DNA from: Alphaproteobacteria bacterium
GTDB lineage: Bacteria > Pseudomonadota > Alphaproteobacteria > Micavibrionales > Micavibrionaceae
DNA: 64,000 nucleotides
Direction of reading: 5' to 3'
Assembly (NCBI GenBank): GCA_018000295.1
Contig: JAGNKE010000008.1
Span: 44,533 to 108,532 of the forward strand
Shown: positions 27,337 through 36,736 of the stretch, one piece after another
Numbering within the stretch: the stretch's first letter is position 1
Layout: the number at the start of each line of letters is the position of its first letter
Program-made: the position numbers and the translations under genes
Notes under the pieces: generated by a model
Database searches by the model: none
Told to the model about the DNA's origin: nothing
Seen by the model: only the letters and a program-made list of their open reading frames with translations

Positions 27337-28752
27337 CTAGACCAGAAGCAGGGAGGCCAGACCGAGAAAAGATAGGAACCCGACGACGTCCGTCACCGTT
27401 GTGAGCAGAACGGAGGAGGAGATGGCCGGGTCGCTGCCGATTTTTTCGAGGAAAAGCGGGATTCCCGCTCCGAACAGTCCGGCGGCGATGAGGTTGATGA
27501 TCATGGCCATGGCAATGACAAGACCCAGCGTGGCGCTGGCGAACCACGCGCCCGCGATCAGGCCCGTGATAGCGGCAAAGAGGACGCCGTTGACGGCACC
27601 CACCAGCGTTTCCTTCCAGATGACGCGCCAGGTGTTGGTACCGGACAATTCGCGTGTGGCAATGGCGCGGACGGCGACGGTCAGCGCCTGCGTCCCCGCG
27701 TTTCCGCCCATAGACGCCACAATGGGCATGAGGATTGCCAAAGCGACGACCTGCTCGATGGTCGCGTCGAAGAAGGAAATCACGATGGAGGCCAAAATGG
27801 CGGTCCACAGATTGACAAAAAGCCAGCGGAAGCGGTTTCCGGCTGTTGAAATCACGGCATTGTAAAGATCGCCCTGATGTCCCACCCCGGCCAGATGGAG
27901 GATATCCTCCTGCGCTTCCTCGTCGATGACGTCCACAACGTCGTCGATCGTGATGACCCCGAGCAATCTGCCGTTCTGATCGACGACCGGGGCGGAGACG
28001 ATATCCTCCCGCCGGAACATATGGGCGACCTGCTCCTGGTCCATGTCGGCGGGAATTGGCTTTAATTCTCCGGTAATCAGATCCCTGATTTTTCCCGAGC
28101 GCTTGGCCCGGACGAGTTGGCTCAAGGGAACGGTTCCGATGAGGTTGTAAGACGGGTTGATGACAAACACGTCAAAGAAGCTCTCGGGGATGGTTTCGGA
28201 GGCGGCACGCAGATAATCGAGGGTTTTTCCCACGGTCCAGAATTCGGGGATGGCGACGACTTCCCGGTTCATCAGGCGTCCGGCGCTGTCCTCCGGGAAA
28301 CTCAACCCCTCCTCAAGCGCGAGGCGCATATTCGCGGACAGGTGCTTCATGATGTCCTTCTGGAAGTCCGGTTCCAGAGGCTCAATCAGGAGCAGGGCAT
28401 CATCGCTTTCGAGTTCGGATATAATCTGTGCGACCTGCGCCGCGGTCATGGCCGACAGGGAGGTTTTACTGATCTTCTGATCGAGCTCGACGAAGGTTTC
28501 CGGTTCCAGAACGTCGCCGAATTTGCTGAGAAGTTCCTCGCGGTCGTCGTCCTTGATTTTTGAGAGAAGTTCGGCCGTATCGGCGCTGCTGAGATCGTCC
28601 AGAGCCGTGACCAGCGTGTCGGCGTCCTGAGCATGGAGGGCATCGACAACGTCCTTGATGTCCTCGTCGGTCAGCTTGTATTCGCCGGGATCCTTGGCGG
28701 ACAGTCTGTCGGCAAGGGCGTCTTCGTTGTCAGTTTCGACCTGTGTTCCCAT
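27337..28752 (-). CDS. mgtE: Magnesium transporter MgtE
   Basis: Gated Mg2+ channel of the inner membrane. The 471-residue protein has a cytosolic N-domain of helical repeats (about 25-150), a pair of CBS domains (about 155-285; for example VINPSYNLIGTVPLSQL and GRLLGVITIDDVVDVID), a connecting helix, and a C-terminal five-helix pore with VASMGGNAGTQALTVAVRAIA, the MgtE pore signature. A GGTGAG ribosome-binding site precedes the ATG. No M-box-type leader is recognisable upstream. It is downstream of maeB on the same strand with a 129-base gap. Confidence 0.95.
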   Translation of the reverse strand: MGTQVETDNEDALADRLSAKDPGEYKLTDEDIKDVVDALHAQDADTLVTALDDLSSADTAELLSKIKDDDREELLSKFGDVLEPETFVELDQKISKTSLSAMTAAQVAQIISELESDDALLLIEPLEPDFQKDIMKHLSANMRLALEEGLSFPEDSAGRLMNREVVAIPEFWTVGKTLDYLRAASETIPESFFDVFVINPSYNLIGTVPLSQLVRAKRSGKIRDLITGELKPIPADMDQEQVAHMFRREDIVSAPVVDQNGRLLGVITIDDVVDVIDEEAQEDILHLAGVGHQGDLYNAVISTAGNRFRWLFVNLWTAILASIVISFFDATIEQVVALAILMPIVASMGGNAGTQALTVAVRAIATRELSGTNTWRVIWKETLVGAVNGVLFAAITGLIAGAWFASATLGLVIAMAMIINLIAAGLFGAGIPLFLEKIGSDPAISSSVLLTTVTDVVGFLSFLGLASLLLV

Positions 28753-28881
28753 GCCACGCTCACCTTCATGCCGGAACCTGAATTGAAAACAGGAATAATT
28801 ACTCCAGCGCAGATTCTACCACCGCAGCGGCAATATGCCACACCGAAGACGAACGGTGCGAAAAGAAAACGTCCTTCCGCG

Positions 28882-31212
28882 TCACGCAGACCGGATCAGG
28901 CGGTGCGTCGTATGATCGACAACGGAGTCATCGAAAATCTGGGCGCCGACCGTTGCGATCGAAGTGATATTGATAATCCCGCGCGCGGTGACCGACGGGG
29001 TCAGAATGTGCGCTGGTCTTGCCGCTCCGAGCAAAAGCGGACCGATGCTGACGCCGTCCGACAGTGTCCGCAGCATATTAAACGTAATATTCGCGGATTC
29101 GACGTTGGGCATGATGAACAGATTGGCCTGTCCGTTCAGGCGTGAGTTGGGCATGACCCTTTCACGAACACTTTCGGACAGGGCGACATCGGCCTGCATC
29201 TCGCCGTCGATCTCCAGATCGGGATCACGGCGGCGGATATCGGCAAAAGCGGCGCGCATTTTTTTAGAGGTCTCCGTATCGATCGTTCCGAAGTTGGAAT
29301 GAGAAAGTAGAGCGACTTTCGGCTTAATCCCGAATCGGCGGACCTCCTCAGCGGCCATCAGGGTCATTTCAGAAATCTGCGCTACGGTCGGGTTGGCGTT
29401 GATCTGCGTATCGCAGAAGAAGAACGTACCCGCGCTCAAAAGAAGCGGGCTCAGGGCTGCCGGGGTCTCGACTCCCGGCTTCAGGCCGATGATGTCGATG
29501 ATATCTTCCAGATGCTCATGATAATGGCCGAGCGTACCGCAGATCACGGCATCGGCATCATCCTTGTAGACCATGAGGGCGCCGATGACGGTGGTGTTGT
29601 TGCGGAGGATAGCCTTGGCATCGTCTGGCGTGGTGCCGCGGCGTTCCATGATGCTGTGATAAGTCTGCCAGTAATCCTTGTAGCGCGGGTCGTAGGACGG
29701 GTCGATCAGCGTAAAATGCTTTCCGGGGTGCATCCTCAAGCCGAGGCGCTTGATGCGAGTTTCAATAACTTTTTCGCGTCCGATCAGGATAGGGTGCGCC
29801 AGATTTTCGTCGATGACGGTCTGCGCGGCCTGAAGAACGCGCTCTTCTTCCCCTTCGCTATAGACAACGCGCTTGGGATTTTCCTTGGCGCGGGAATAGA
29901 TCGGGCGCATGACCAGGCGGGAGCGGATGAAGTATTGCTGCAAACGGTCGCGGTAGGCTTCGAAATCCGTAATCGGACGAGTAGCCACGCCGCTGTCCAT
30001 TGCGGCCTTCGCCACAGCCAGAGGAAGATCGACGATGAGGCGTGGATCGAAGGGTTTGGGGATCAGGTAGTCGCGCCCGAATTCCAGATTTTCGTTGCTG
30101 TAGACGGCGGCAACCTCGGCCACGATTTCCTTCTGCGCGAGTTCGGCAATCGCCTTCACGCAGGCGAGTTTCATTTCCTCGTTGATCGTTGTCGCGCCGA
30201 CGTCGAGCGCTCCTCTGAAGATGAAGGGGAAGCAGAGGACGTTATTGACTTGATTCGGGAAGTCGGAGCGGCCCGTGCAGACGATGGCGTTGGGTTTGGC
30301 CGCGTAGGCTTCTTCGGGCATGATTTCGGGGGTCGGGTTGGCTAGCGCCAGAATCAGGGGCGCATCGGCCATTTTGGAGACCAGTTCCTTATTCAAAACG
30401 CCGGGGCCGGAGAGGCCCAAAAACACGTCCGCGCCCACGAGAGCTTCTTCGAGCGTACGGATATTCGTTTTTGCGGCAAAGGCAACTTTAGCGGGGTCCA
30501 TGCCCTTCTTGCGGCCTTCATAAACAATTCCGTTGCGGTCGGAGACGAGAATGTTTTCTTTCTTCAGGCCTGCATGAACCAGAAGATTCAAACAGGCAAT
30601 CGCGGAGGCTCCGGCGCCGGAAGCGACCAGTTTGATATCGCCGATCTTGCGCTTGGAATATTTGATCCAGTTGGTAAAGGCGGCGGTGACGATAATCGCG
30701 GTTCCGTGCTGGTCGTCATGGAAAACCGGGATTTTCATGCGCGCCTTGAGACGGGTTTCAATCTCAAAACATTCGGGGGCTTTAAAGTCCTCCAAATTAA
30801 TGCCCCCGAAGGTGGGTTCGAGGGCGGCGACAATCTCAACGACTTTATCGACATCGGTGGCATCAATTTCAATATCTACCGAATCGATATTGGCGAATTT
30901 CTTGAACAGGACGGCTTTCCCCTCCATGACAGGCTTCGAGGCCAGCGCACCGAGATCGCCCAGCCCCAAAACGGCCGTGCCATTCGAGATGACGGCAACC
31001 AGATTGCCTCTGGAGGTGTAATCGTAAGCTGTGGCGGGGTCGCGGGCGATTTCCTCGCACGGAGCCGCCACGCCGGGAGAATAAGCAAGAGCGAGGTCGC
31101 GCTGCGTGGACATTTCCTTCGTCGCGCGAATGGCGATTTTGCCGGGTGTTGGATACTTATGATAATCCAGAGCGCTCTGTCTGAAGGCTTCTTTGTCTTT
31201 TTTGCTGCTCAT
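28882..31212 (-). CDS. maeB: NADP-dependent malic enzyme (MaeB type)
   Basis: Decarboxylates malate to pyruvate. The 776-residue protein is the large fused form: a malic-enzyme N-terminal and NAD(P)-binding part (about 1-420, with AYSPGVAAPCEEI, the metal-binding FGGINLEDFKAPECFEIE, HDDQHGTAII and ALANPTPEIMPEEA) and a C-terminal phosphotransacetylase-like domain (about 440-776). That domain is known to regulate rather than to carry transacetylase activity in this class. All landmarks are intact. It lies upstream of mgtE and downstream of tRNA-Leu on the same strand. Confidence 0.96.
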   Translation of the reverse strand: MSSKKDKEAFRQSALDYHKYPTPGKIAIRATKEMSTQRDLALAYSPGVAAPCEEIARDPATAYDYTSRGNLVAVISNGTAVLGLGDLGALASKPVMEGKAVLFKKFANIDSVDIEIDATDVDKVVEIVAALEPTFGGINLEDFKAPECFEIETRLKARMKIPVFHDDQHGTAIIVTAAFTNWIKYSKRKIGDIKLVASGAGASAIACLNLLVHAGLKKENILVSDRNGIVYEGRKKGMDPAKVAFAAKTNIRTLEEALVGADVFLGLSGPGVLNKELVSKMADAPLILALANPTPEIMPEEAYAAKPNAIVCTGRSDFPNQVNNVLCFPFIFRGALDVGATTINEEMKLACVKAIAELAQKEIVAEVAAVYSNENLEFGRDYLIPKPFDPRLIVDLPLAVAKAAMDSGVATRPITDFEAYRDRLQQYFIRSRLVMRPIYSRAKENPKRVVYSEGEEERVLQAAQTVIDENLAHPILIGREKVIETRIKRLGLRMHPGKHFTLIDPSYDPRYKDYWQTYHSIMERRGTTPDDAKAILRNNTTVIGALMVYKDDADAVICGTLGHYHEHLEDIIDIIGLKPGVETPAALSPLLLSAGTFFFCDTQINANPTVAQISEMTLMAAEEVRRFGIKPKVALLSHSNFGTIDTETSKKMRAAFADIRRRDPDLEIDGEMQADVALSESVRERVMPNSRLNGQANLFIMPNVESANITFNMLRTLSDGVSIGPLLLGAARPAHILTPSVTARGIINITSIATVGAQIFDDSVVDHTTHRLIRSA

Positions 31213-31267
31213 GTGTGTCTCGCTTTAAAATAACGCCTGATTTCCCAAGGAAATAATATTATGAAAA

Positions 31268-31353
31268 TGGTGCGGTCGAGAAGACTCGAACTTCCACAGG
31301 ATCTCTCCCACAGCGACCTCAACGCTGCGCGTCTACCATTCCGCCACGACCGC
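31268..31353 (-). tRNA. tRNA-Leu (anticodon GAG)
   Basis: Read on the minus strand the sequence folds as an 86-base tRNA including an encoded CCA. GCGGTCG pairs with CGACCGC in the acceptor, the anticodon stem CAGCG/CGCTG encloses the loop TTGAGGT with anticodon GAG, a long variable arm follows, and the T arm contains GTTCGAGTC. The long variable arm and anticodon identify a class II leucine tRNA for CUC and CUU codons. Confidence 0.95.
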
Positions 31354-31439
31354 AAATTTCCATACCCTCTGGCCGACAAGACCATGAAGGCAGCGGGATG
31401 AATACCAAATCAAAGGGCCGAGGGCAAGATGCTTGAGCG

Positions 31440-31467
31440 TTGCAGCGCACCAAAAACACGCTATATA
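31440..31467 (+). promoter_or_regulatory. Candidate sigma-70-type promoter of lipB, leaderless layout
   Basis: TTGCAG, a 16-base spacer and TATATA, which overlaps a TATAAA two bases later. The -10 element ends four to six bases before the lipB ATG at 31473 and no ribosome-binding site is visible, so the message may begin at the start codon. Confidence 0.45.
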
Positions 31468-31472
31468 AAGGC

Positions 31473-32123
31473 ATGGTGGAATGGAAAACAGAGCAAAACC
31501 CCATAAATTATCCCTTCGCCGTCTCCGAGATGGAGCGGCGGGTCGAGGAAATCCGCGCCGGAAAGGCGGAGGAGCTGGTCTGGCTGTTGGAGCACCCGCC
31601 GCTTTACACCGCTGGTACAAGCGCCAAGCCGCAGGATCTTATAGACCCCCGGTTTCCGGTGTATCCTACGGGGCGGGGGGGCGAGTATACCTATCACGGG
31701 CCGGGGCAACGCGTGGCCTATGTCATGCTGGATTTAAGAAAGAGCGGGCCGGACGTGCGGGCCTATGTTTGCGCCCTTGAGGACTGGATTATACGCTCTT
31801 TGGCCCATTTCGATGTGAAAGGCGAGCGGCGGGAGGGGCGGATCGGTATCTGGGTTGATCTCTCGCGTCATGGCGGACTGGCGGGGCAGGAGGCCAAGAT
31901 CGCGGCGATTGGCATCCGCATCCGGCGGTGGGTGACGTATCATGGGGTAGCTATTAATATTAATCCCGATCTTTCGCATTTCGGCGGGATCGTGCCCTGC
32001 GGGATTACGGAACACGGGGTGACATCGCTGGCGGCGCTAGGGGTGGGGTGCAGCATGGCGGATTTTGACGCGGTTTTGAAATCCGAATTCGTCAAAAAAT
32101 TTCAAGGCGGTTGCCCGCCTTGA
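31473..32123 (+). CDS. lipB: Octanoyl-ACP:protein octanoyltransferase
   Basis: Transfers octanoate from acyl carrier protein to lipoyl domains, the first step of lipoate assembly. The 216-residue protein has [28 protein letters not shown], the catalytic lysine (about 142) in [22 protein letters not shown], and the catalytic cysteine (about 176) in [11 protein letters not shown] at 31473 matches the family; the frame is open 11 codons further upstream. The last codons form part of a strong hairpin that can end the convergent gene. Confidence 0.95.
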   Translation: MVEWKTEQNPINYPFAVSEMERRVEEIRAGKAEELVWLLEHPPLYTAGTSAKPQDLIDPRFPVYPTGRGGEYTYHGPGQRVAYVMLDLRKSGPDVRAYVCALEDWIIRSLAHFDVKGERREGRIGIWVDLSRHGGLAGQEAKIAAIGIRIRRWVTYHGVAININPDLSHFGGIVPCGITEHGVTSLAALGVGCSMADFDAVLKSEFVKKFQGGCPP

Positions 32124-32124
32124 A
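32094..32124 (-). terminator. Rho-independent terminator inside the lipB 3' end
   Basis: A perfect ten-base inverted repeat, TTCAAGGCGG and CCGCCTTGAA, with a four-base loop. On the minus strand it is followed by ATTTTTTG, a textbook terminator for the small gene at 32148-32336. On the plus strand it spans the lipB stop codon. Confidence 0.8.
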
Positions 32125-32147
32125 TCTGGTTATGGCGCGGATCGTAA

Positions 32148-32336
32148 TTACAGACCTGTTTCCGGCGCCATATCCGCAAGAGCTTGCTGCGCGGCTGGGA
32201 GCTTTTCTGTCTGAGCTGCGACCACTTCATGAGCAGAGTGTTCAGCTCCGACTGTCTGGTCTATGACCACGGCAGCTCCCACGGCAAGCACTGCGGCTCT
32301 TAATGTCTCTGTAATCGCCTCTTTTTTGGAACTCAT
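32148..32336 (-). CDS. Hypothetical small protein, 62 residues
   Basis: I do not recognise a family. The product has a basic N-terminus, a short hydrophobic Ala/Val-rich segment (LRAAVLAVGAAVVID, about residues 12-26) and an Ala/Glu/Gln-rich helical tail. The hydrophobic stretch could be a weak membrane helix. The start is decided by a perfect AGGAGG eight bases before ATG 32336; an in-frame GTG two codons earlier would be only two bases from it. The strong ribosome-binding site and dedicated terminator argue that it is a real, well-expressed single gene. Confidence 0.7.
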   Translation of the reverse strand: MSSKKEAITETLRAAVLAVGAAVVIDQTVGAEHSAHEVVAAQTEKLPAAQQALADMAPETGL

Positions 32337-32405
32337 GTCCACATCCTCCTGTTGGTTTCGTTGGTGCCGATCGTAGCGATTCGTTCGGCTTTTGTATATG
32401 GATTT

Positions 32406-33305
32406 TCAGTCAGCAGCCAGGCTGGTCAGGTTTTCTTTTGAAAAAGAGGAACAAAAGGCAATAAAGTCAGTGACTTTGTCTTTTATACTTCTGTAATACT
32501 TACTTTTTTCCCCTGTTTCCTCATCCATGAACAGGCTGCGGTTGATTTCGATCTGCAGGCTGTGGCGGCCCCGCGTGGGCTGGGAGTAGCGCCGGACAAG
32601 CTCCACGCCCTTGTAGGGGTCGTTGAGGGCAACCGAAAAGCCCTGTTTTCGCAAATAATCGCGCACGGCGTGGGTGAATTCGCGCCCGCTGGTGGTGCCA
32701 TCGCGGTCGCCGAGCACGATATCGCAGGGCACAGGGGTCGATCCGGCGACTTTCAGGGCTTTTTTCGGCGTGGCGCTGGCGGAGGGCATGGAATGGCAGC
32801 TGATATGCCAGACGGCACCGAAGCGGTAGTGCGCGGATTCGATGAAATTTTCTAGCGCGATGTGATAGGGCTTATAGTAATGCGCGATCCGGTGCAGGAT
32901 TTCATCCGAACTCAAGGCCCGGCTATAGATGGGCAGGCCGGGCCGGATCAGGCGGCTGACGAGGCCGATCCCGGCATCGGAGCGGGAGGACGGGCGCACA
33001 GGGCCATATTCCTCCTGTGGCCAGACATCGCCGAGCAGTTTGAGGTCGATATCATCCGGGGCGCGGTTGAGGTCGATATAGCTGCGGGCATAAAGCGCGT
33101 GGAGCAGGGCGGCGCCGTGGTCCGGCGCGGCGGAAAACAAATCCTCCACGTAACGGTCCTCCATCTTCGTCAGGTCGGTGAGCGGGCAGGCGTGGCGGAA
33201 ATCATTAGGATAGAGGCGTCCGCTGTGCGAGGAGTCGAAAATGAGCGGCAGCGGAGCGTCCGCATTTTCGAGGATGTAAGTCCGGTCCGGCTTCGTCAAT
33301 TTCAA
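32406..33305 (-). CDS. N-formylglutamate amidohydrolase family protein
   Basis: A 299-residue member of the N-formylglutamate amidohydrolase family (PF05013), zinc-dependent and related to the carboxypeptidase fold. Landmarks are PLIFDSSHSGRLYP, the RYVEDLF segment, YARSYIDLNRAPDD, the GAVWHISCHSMP metal site region and DIVLGDRDGTT. In histidine breakdown the enzyme frees glutamate, but no hut genes are nearby, so the physiological substrate is open. The start is a TTG with AGGGG seven bases upstream on the minus strand. It is divergent from serS. Confidence 0.88.
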   Translation of the reverse strand: MKLTKPDRTYILENADAPLPLIFDSSHSGRLYPNDFRHACPLTDLTKMEDRYVEDLFSAAPDHGAALLHALYARSYIDLNRAPDDIDLKLLGDVWPQEEYGPVRPSSRSDAGIGLVSRLIRPGLPIYSRALSSDEILHRIAHYYKPYHIALENFIESAHYRFGAVWHISCHSMPSASATPKKALKVAGSTPVPCDIVLGDRDGTTSGREFTHAVRDYLRKQGFSVALNDPYKGVELVRRYSQPTRGRHSLQIEINRSLFMDEETGEKSKYYRSIKDKVTDFIAFCSSFSKENLTSLAAD

Positions 33306-33400
33306 GCGAAAACCCCTGTTGTCTTTCGCGGTACTCTCTTTTACTACTGAGACGGTAGCATATTCTCAGTGTAAAAAGCGTTTATTTTAAGGGGATAAGG

Positions 33401-34900
33401 ATGTTTGACCTTCGCGCAATCCGGGAACGGCCGGACGATTTCAGAACAGGGTGGACACGCCGCAAGGTCGAGGGCGATCCGGTGGGCCATATCCTGAAAA
33501 TGGATGAAGAGCGGCGGTCCGTGCAGACGAAATTGCAGGAACTGCAGGCCACGCGCAACGCGGAGTCGGCGAAAATCGGCAAGATCAAGAAGGAGGGCGG
33601 GGACGCGCAGCCGATCATGGATGCGGTGGCGAAGATCAAGGGGGAGATTGCCGCGCTGGAGGAGCAGGAGCGGGTGCAGAGCGAGGAGATGAACGCGTTT
33701 CTCTCGCGCTTGCCGAATATGCTGGCGGACGAAGTGCCGGAGGGCGGCAGCGACGCGGATAATCAAATAAAAGACAAAGATAAATATCCGTGGATCGGGA
33801 AAATACAGCCTCGTACTGGGCCGGAGCATGGGGAGATTGGCGAAAAGCTGGGCTTGATGGATTTCGAGACGGCGGCGAAGATGTCGGGTTCGCGGTTTAC
33901 TTTATTGAGTGGCGGTCTGGCGCGGCTGGAACGGGCGCTGGCGCAGTTTTTCCTCGATACGCATACAAGCAAGGAGCATGGGTATACAGAAGTGTCGCCG
34001 CCGCTTCTGGTGCGGGATAATGCGCTTTACGGCACCGGGCAGTTGCCGAAATTTGCGGAGGATTTGTTTAAGGCAAGTGCAATAGATCAAGAGGCTCTTT
34101 TAGAAGGGTTTATAAAATGGCTCAAAAAAATAAATCTTTCGGAAGAGTACAGAGATGAAAATAGAGAAAAAAATAAAAATGAGGAAATTTACGCAATAAC
34201 TTATGGAGGTACTGATCAATCATTATTTAATCACAAGAGAATGATAGAAACGTATCTTAACCTACAAGAGGAACATCGTAGTTTGCACCACTGGCTCATC
34301 CCCACCTCCGAAGTTCCCCTGACCAATATCGTGGCGGAAATGATTGTGGACGAGGAGTATTTGCCGCGCCGCTATACCGCTTTCACGCCGTGTTTCCGGT
34401 CGGAGGCCGGGGCGTCGGGCAAGGATACGAAGGGGATGCTGCGGCAGCATCAATTCTACAAGGTCGAGCTGGTGAGCGTCACCGCGCCGGAAAAATCGGT
34501 CGAAGAACACGAGCGCATGACGCAATGCGCGGAAAATGTTCTAAAAAAGCTGGAACTGCCGTTCCGCACGATGGTGTTGTGTTCGGGCGATACGGGCTTC
34601 GGGTCGCGCAAGACTTACGATATCGAGGTCTGGCTGCCGGGGCAGGAACGCTACCGCGAGATTTCAAGCTGCTCGAACTGCGGGGATTTCCAGGCGCGGC
34701 GGATGAACGCCCGCTGCCGCCCGAAGGGGACCAAGGATACGCCGCGCTTCGTGCATACGCTCAATGGTTCCGGCGTCGCGGTGGGCCGCGCCCTTATTGC
34801 TGTGATCGAGAATTATTATGATCCCGCCGACGGTGGCGTTTTCGTGCCGGATGTGCTCAAGCCGTATATGGGCGGGGTGAGCAAGATCGTCAAGACTTGA
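33401..34900 (+). CDS. serS: Seryl-tRNA synthetase with a large in-frame insertion
   Basis: Charges tRNA-Ser with serine. The protein has the N-terminal coiled-coil tRNA-binding arm (about 1-115), class II motif 1 (about 175-210), the serine-binding PTSEVPLTN, motif 2 in [16 protein letters not shown], and motif 3 in [18 protein letters not shown]. At 499 residues it is about 70 longer than usual bacterial SerRS. The excess is one block, residues about 225-296, placed between EDLFK and HWLIPTSEV, where normal enzymes have only a few residues. The flanking core looks intact, so the enzyme is probably active. The start has AAGGGGATAAGG immediately upstream. Confidence 0.96.
   Translation: MFDLRAIRERPDDFRTGWTRRKVEGDPVGHILKMDEERRSVQTKLQELQATRNAESAKIGKIKKEGGDAQPIMDAVAKIKGEIAALEEQERVQSEEMNAFLSRLPNMLADEVPEGGSDADNQIKDKDKYPWIGKIQPRTGPEHGEIGEKLGLMDFETAAKMSGSRFTLLSGGLARLERALAQFFLDTHTSKEHGYTEVSPPLLVRDNALYGTGQLPKFAEDLFKASAIDQEALLEGFIKWLKKINLSEEYRDENREKNKNEEIYAITYGGTDQSLFNHKRMIETYLNLQEEHRSLHHWLIPTSEVPLTNIVAEMIVDEEYLPRRYTAFTPCFRSEAGASGKDTKGMLRQHQFYKVELVSVTAPEKSVEEHERMTQCAENVLKKLELPFRTMVLCSGDTGFGSRKTYDIEVWLPGQERYREISSCSNCGDFQARRMNARCRPKGTKDTPRFVHTLNGSGVAVGRALIAVIENYYDPADGGVFVPDVLKPYMGGVSKIVKT
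34073..34288 (+). other. AT-rich in-frame insertion inside serS
   Basis: A 216-base block coding for about 72 extra residues. Within 34081-34260 I count 51 G or C in 180 bases (28 percent), against 32 of 60 in the line just before. The encoded segment is Lys/Glu/Asn-rich and probably helical. GTGCAA at 34077-34082 and TTGCAC at 34283-34288 form a six-base inverted repeat at its edges. No intein or intron motif is visible. Confidence 0.75.
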
Positions 34901-34995
34901 TGGGGACATCTGCCCCTTGTGCAAGAAATCCGGTTTTTTTATAGGGGGCCGCGCCTGTATAAGGTATATTTTTTCCAGCACTGAGTGACGCGCCC

Positions 34996-35691
34996 ATGAA
35001 CACCCAAGCCGCCAATAAAAGAATCCGGCTGATCATGCATCTGCGGCAACTGGGCATCACCGATATCGGGGTGCTGAGCGCCATGGAGCGCGTGGCGCGG
35101 GATGAATTCGTGCCCAACCATATGAAGGATCAGGCATGGGAGGATATGGCGTTGCCCATCGGGCTGGGGCAGACGATCAGCCAGCCCTTTGTCGTGGCGA
35201 CGATGACGCAAGCGCTGGAACTCACCGACCGGGACAAGGTTCTGGAAATCGGCACGGGCTGTGGGTATCAGACCGGAATTCTGGCTTACCTGTGCCGCCG
35301 GGTTTATACGATCGAGCGGCATAAGGCGCTTCTGGAGGAGGCGGAGGCGCGGCTGAACGCTCTTAAAGTGCGGAATTTCACGGCGATTGCCGCCGACGGG
35401 ATGAAGGGTTGGCCGGTCATCAACGGCATCCAGCAGGCGCCGTTCGATAAAATCATCGTCACCGCCGCCGCCCGCGAAAGGCCGCCCGCGGCATTGATGG
35501 AGCAGCTCAAGGTCGGCGGGATTATGGTTATCCCGATCGGTGAGCCGGGGGAGCAGATGCTCAAGCGCTACAAGAAGGAAACCGAGGAATCAACGGCCGT
35601 GCGTGACCTGATGCCCGTGCGGTTCGTGCCGCTGCTGCCAGACACCACCAAAGACCCCAACGATATGAAATCCGCCGGGAGCGCGGCCTGA
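34996..35691 (+). CDS. pcm: Protein-L-isoaspartate O-methyltransferase
   Basis: Repairs isoaspartyl residues in aged proteins using S-adenosylmethionine. The 231-residue protein has RDEFVPNHMKDQAWEDMALPIGLGQTISQP at the N-terminus (substrate region) and the SAM-binding motif I VLEIGTGCGYQTGIL, then IIVTAAARERPPAAL. The C-terminal 25 residues are a variable tail. It lies directly upstream of nlpD, a pairing also found in enterobacteria (pcm-nlpD), with 44 bases between. Confidence 0.95.
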   Translation: MNTQAANKRIRLIMHLRQLGITDIGVLSAMERVARDEFVPNHMKDQAWEDMALPIGLGQTISQPFVVATMTQALELTDRDKVLEIGTGCGYQTGILAYLCRRVYTIERHKALLEEAEARLNALKVRNFTAIAADGMKGWPVINGIQQAPFDKIIVTAAARERPPAALMEQLKVGGIMVIPIGEPGEQMLKRYKKETEESTAVRDLMPVRFVPLLPDTTKDPNDMKSAGSAA

Positions 35692-35735
35692 AAAGGGCGG
35701 ATGAAAATCTCCTCCGATTCGTGTATGATTTGCCC

Positions 35736-36716
35736 ATGAGAATGCGTCCTGCGTTTTTCATTCTTCCTGTCATGTTTTTTCTGACTGCCTGCGGTATCGG
35801 TGGCCAGACCCCTGCGCCTGTCTCGAATTTCGGGCAGAGTCCCGGCGCGGGCAGTGCGGGGGTTCATAACGTGGTAGCGGGGGAAACGGTCTACAGCCTG
35901 TCCAAGCGTTATAATCTTCCGCTGCAGGATATTGTCGTCGCTAATCATCTGCGGGCGCCGTTCCGCCTTTCTGAGGGGCAGAGGATCAAGCTGCCGCCGC
36001 CGCAGGAATACCGGGCGCGGGCGGGGGATTCGATCTATACCGTTTCGCGGATGTTCGGGGTCAACAGCTCGGAAATCGCCCGTCTAAACCGGATGAAGGC
36101 ACCCTATATGCTGCGCCCCGGTCAGGTTTTGCGTCTGCCCTCACTGTCCAGAAAGCCGAAACCGATACGTCCGCCAGCCGTTAGTCAGAGCGGGGCTTTC
36201 CCCGTATCGCCCGTGACGCGAGAGGCGCTTTCCGCGCCGGCCCCTGTCCGGTCTGGCGATTCAGGAGACATAATCGTTCCGCCCGTCAAGCCGACAAAGG
36301 CCTCTCTGGTCAAGAACTCCACTGTTCCCAAGCGCAGTTCCTCGAAATTCATCTGGCCGTCCAAAGGCAAGATCGTTTCGGCCTTCGGACCGAAGAAAAA
36401 CGGCCTGCATAATGACGGGATCAATATCAAGGCGCCGAAGGGATCGCCCGTGCGGGCCGCGGAAAACGGGGTTGTCGTCTATGCGGGAAACGAGCTGAAA
36501 GGCTCGGGAAACCTTGTTCTGCTGCGGCATGACGGACAATGGGTGACAGCGTACGCGCATATGGATAAAATAGTGATTAAGAAGGGTCAGACCGTCAAAC
36601 GGGGCGAGACGCTGGGAACCGTTGGGTCCAGCGGCTCCGTTTCCACGCCGCAGCTTCATTTCGAGGTGCGGCGGGGGACCGAGGCGCTGAACCCCGTGAA
36701 GCATCTTGAAAAATAG
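35736..36716 (+). CDS. nlpD: NlpD-like lipoprotein: two LysM domains and a degenerate LytM (M23) domain
   Basis: Envelope lipoprotein that in relatives activates cell-division amidases. The 326-residue protein has a signal peptide with lipobox LTAC (cysteine 19), a first LysM domain (about 47-90) and a second (about 93-140), a Pro/Ser-rich linker, and a C-terminal M23-type domain (about 210-325). The zinc site is incomplete: HNDGINI has Asn where active peptidases have Asp, and the usual HLHFE reads QLHFE, although YAHMD is kept. It should therefore not cut peptidoglycan itself. A TATGAT box ends six bases before the ATG, another possible leaderless start. Confidence 0.9.
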   Translation: MRMRPAFFILPVMFFLTACGIGGQTPAPVSNFGQSPGAGSAGVHNVVAGETVYSLSKRYNLPLQDIVVANHLRAPFRLSEGQRIKLPPPQEYRARAGDSIYTVSRMFGVNSSEIARLNRMKAPYMLRPGQVLRLPSLSRKPKPIRPPAVSQSGAFPVSPVTREALSAPAPVRSGDSGDIIVPPVKPTKASLVKNSTVPKRSSSKFIWPSKGKIVSAFGPKKNGLHNDGINIKAPKGSPVRAAENGVVVYAGNELKGSGNLVLLRHDGQWVTAYAHMDKIVIKKGQTVKRGETLGTVGSSGSVSTPQLHFEVRRGTEALNPVKHLEK

Positions 36717-36736
36717 CCGGAAGGCTGGAGAGATTG

